NCBI GenBank assembly: GCA_945861275.1
Contig: CAMATZ010000042.1
Location: forward strand, 1-53,418
Source of the DNA: Bordetella parapertussis
Lineage (GTDB): Bacteria; Pseudomonadota; Gammaproteobacteria; Burkholderiales; SG8-41
Direction of reading: 5' to 3'
Length of the DNA: 53,418 nt
Made by a program: the position numbers and the translations under genes. Positions 53,198 to 53,418 of the stretch are shown here, one piece after another (the stretch's first letter is position 1; every line of letters begins with the position of its first letter). The notes under the pieces were generated by a model. That model worked only from the letters and a program-made list of their open reading frames with translations. It was not told where the DNA came from and searched no databases.

Positions 53198-53418
53198 GAG
53201 GCCGTGTGAAAACGTGGCAGCAAGTGTACGGAACATTTCGTGGAAGCGCATATCAAATACCTTGTGAACCCAGCCATGCGAGGTATTCCTGATGAAGCGC
53301 TTTATTGAAGGTCAAGACCGATCACAAAGCACGCTGTTTCCGGAGTCTCTCGAAGACTACATTGCCGAGGACAATCCGGTTCGGGTGATTGAGGTGTTCG
53401 TTGAGGGTCTCGCCCTGG
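53198..53418 (+). mobile_element. IS1182-type insertion sequence, left end (cut by window edge)
   Basis: A transposase starts at ATG 53292: MKRFIEGQDRSQSTLFPESL then EDYIAEDNPVRVIEVFVEGL up to the window edge. This is the N-terminus of IS1182-family (DDE) transposases. A GAGGCCGTGTGAAAACG stretch near 53198-53214 fits the terminal repeat of such elements. The other end is outside the window. It may be intact. Confidence 0.8.

Overview
The window reads as a stretch of a GC-rich betaproteobacterial chromosome, most likely Burkholderiales-like. This is inferred from the tripartite-tricarboxylate (Bug/TctC) receptor genes, the hydantoinase and GlcDEF gene sets, and a CadR/PbrR-type MerR regulator. 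No rRNA, convincing tRNA or CRISPR array is visible. The left edge cuts a luciferase-like monooxygenase. The right edge cuts an IS1182-type transposase.

Layout: (1) 1-3660 is a damaged zone. It holds the monooxygenase start, an orphan C-terminus of a Bug receptor, three degenerate IS91-family transposase pieces and one intact acyl-CoA-dehydrogenase-like gene. (2) 3766-4418 is a FitAB/VapBC-type toxin-antitoxin pair with a perfect inverted repeat upstream. (3) 4637-10219 (minus) is a five-gene operon: dihaem cytochrome c, a three-subunit FAD/[2Fe-2S] amino-acid or opine dehydrogenase (HcnABC/OoxAB-like) and a gamma-glutamyltransferase-like enzyme. A divergent M20 peptidase follows. (4) 11918-19103 (plus) encodes exported proteins: two tandem TPR paralogues, a small TPR protein overlapping a multicopper oxidase, and a YVTN beta-propeller protein.

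(5) 19122-40096 is a heavy-metal (mainly copper) island. It starts with a MerR regulator with YnfA, divergent from a CDF-type cation transporter. An exported copper module follows: small His-rich proteins, TolC-like lipoprotein, Tat-type multicopper oxidase, cupredoxin, DUF411/CopG and CusF-like protein. After accessory genes come Met-rich periplasmic proteins, a universal stress protein, a YeeE/YedE pair and a copper P1B ATPase with two YHS domains. (6) 40130-44262 holds a SAF/homoserine-dehydrogenase-like oxidoreductase, another IS91 tail, a cupin dioxygenase-like protein, a VOC protein, an alpha/beta hydrolase and a small unknown. (7) 44313-49024 (minus) is a Bug receptor-hyuB-hyuA operon. 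(8) 49097-53109 (plus) is glcDEF, interrupted by repeat hairpins, one of them inside glcE.

The most striking observation is the DUF411/CopG gene (24944-25396). It is intact except for an in-frame TGA exactly where the first Cys of the copper-binding CxCC motif should be. An 11-bp stem-loop follows at a distance typical of bacterial SECIS elements. It may be a selenocysteine form of CopG or a recent nonsense mutation. The loop does not fit the usual SECIS rule, and no sel genes are in the window, so this is open. Other points of interest are the TPR-oxidase-propeller cluster, a near-ideal FNR box inside the copper island, an apparently circularly permuted ATP-grasp protein, and repeat elements inserted in or between glc genes.
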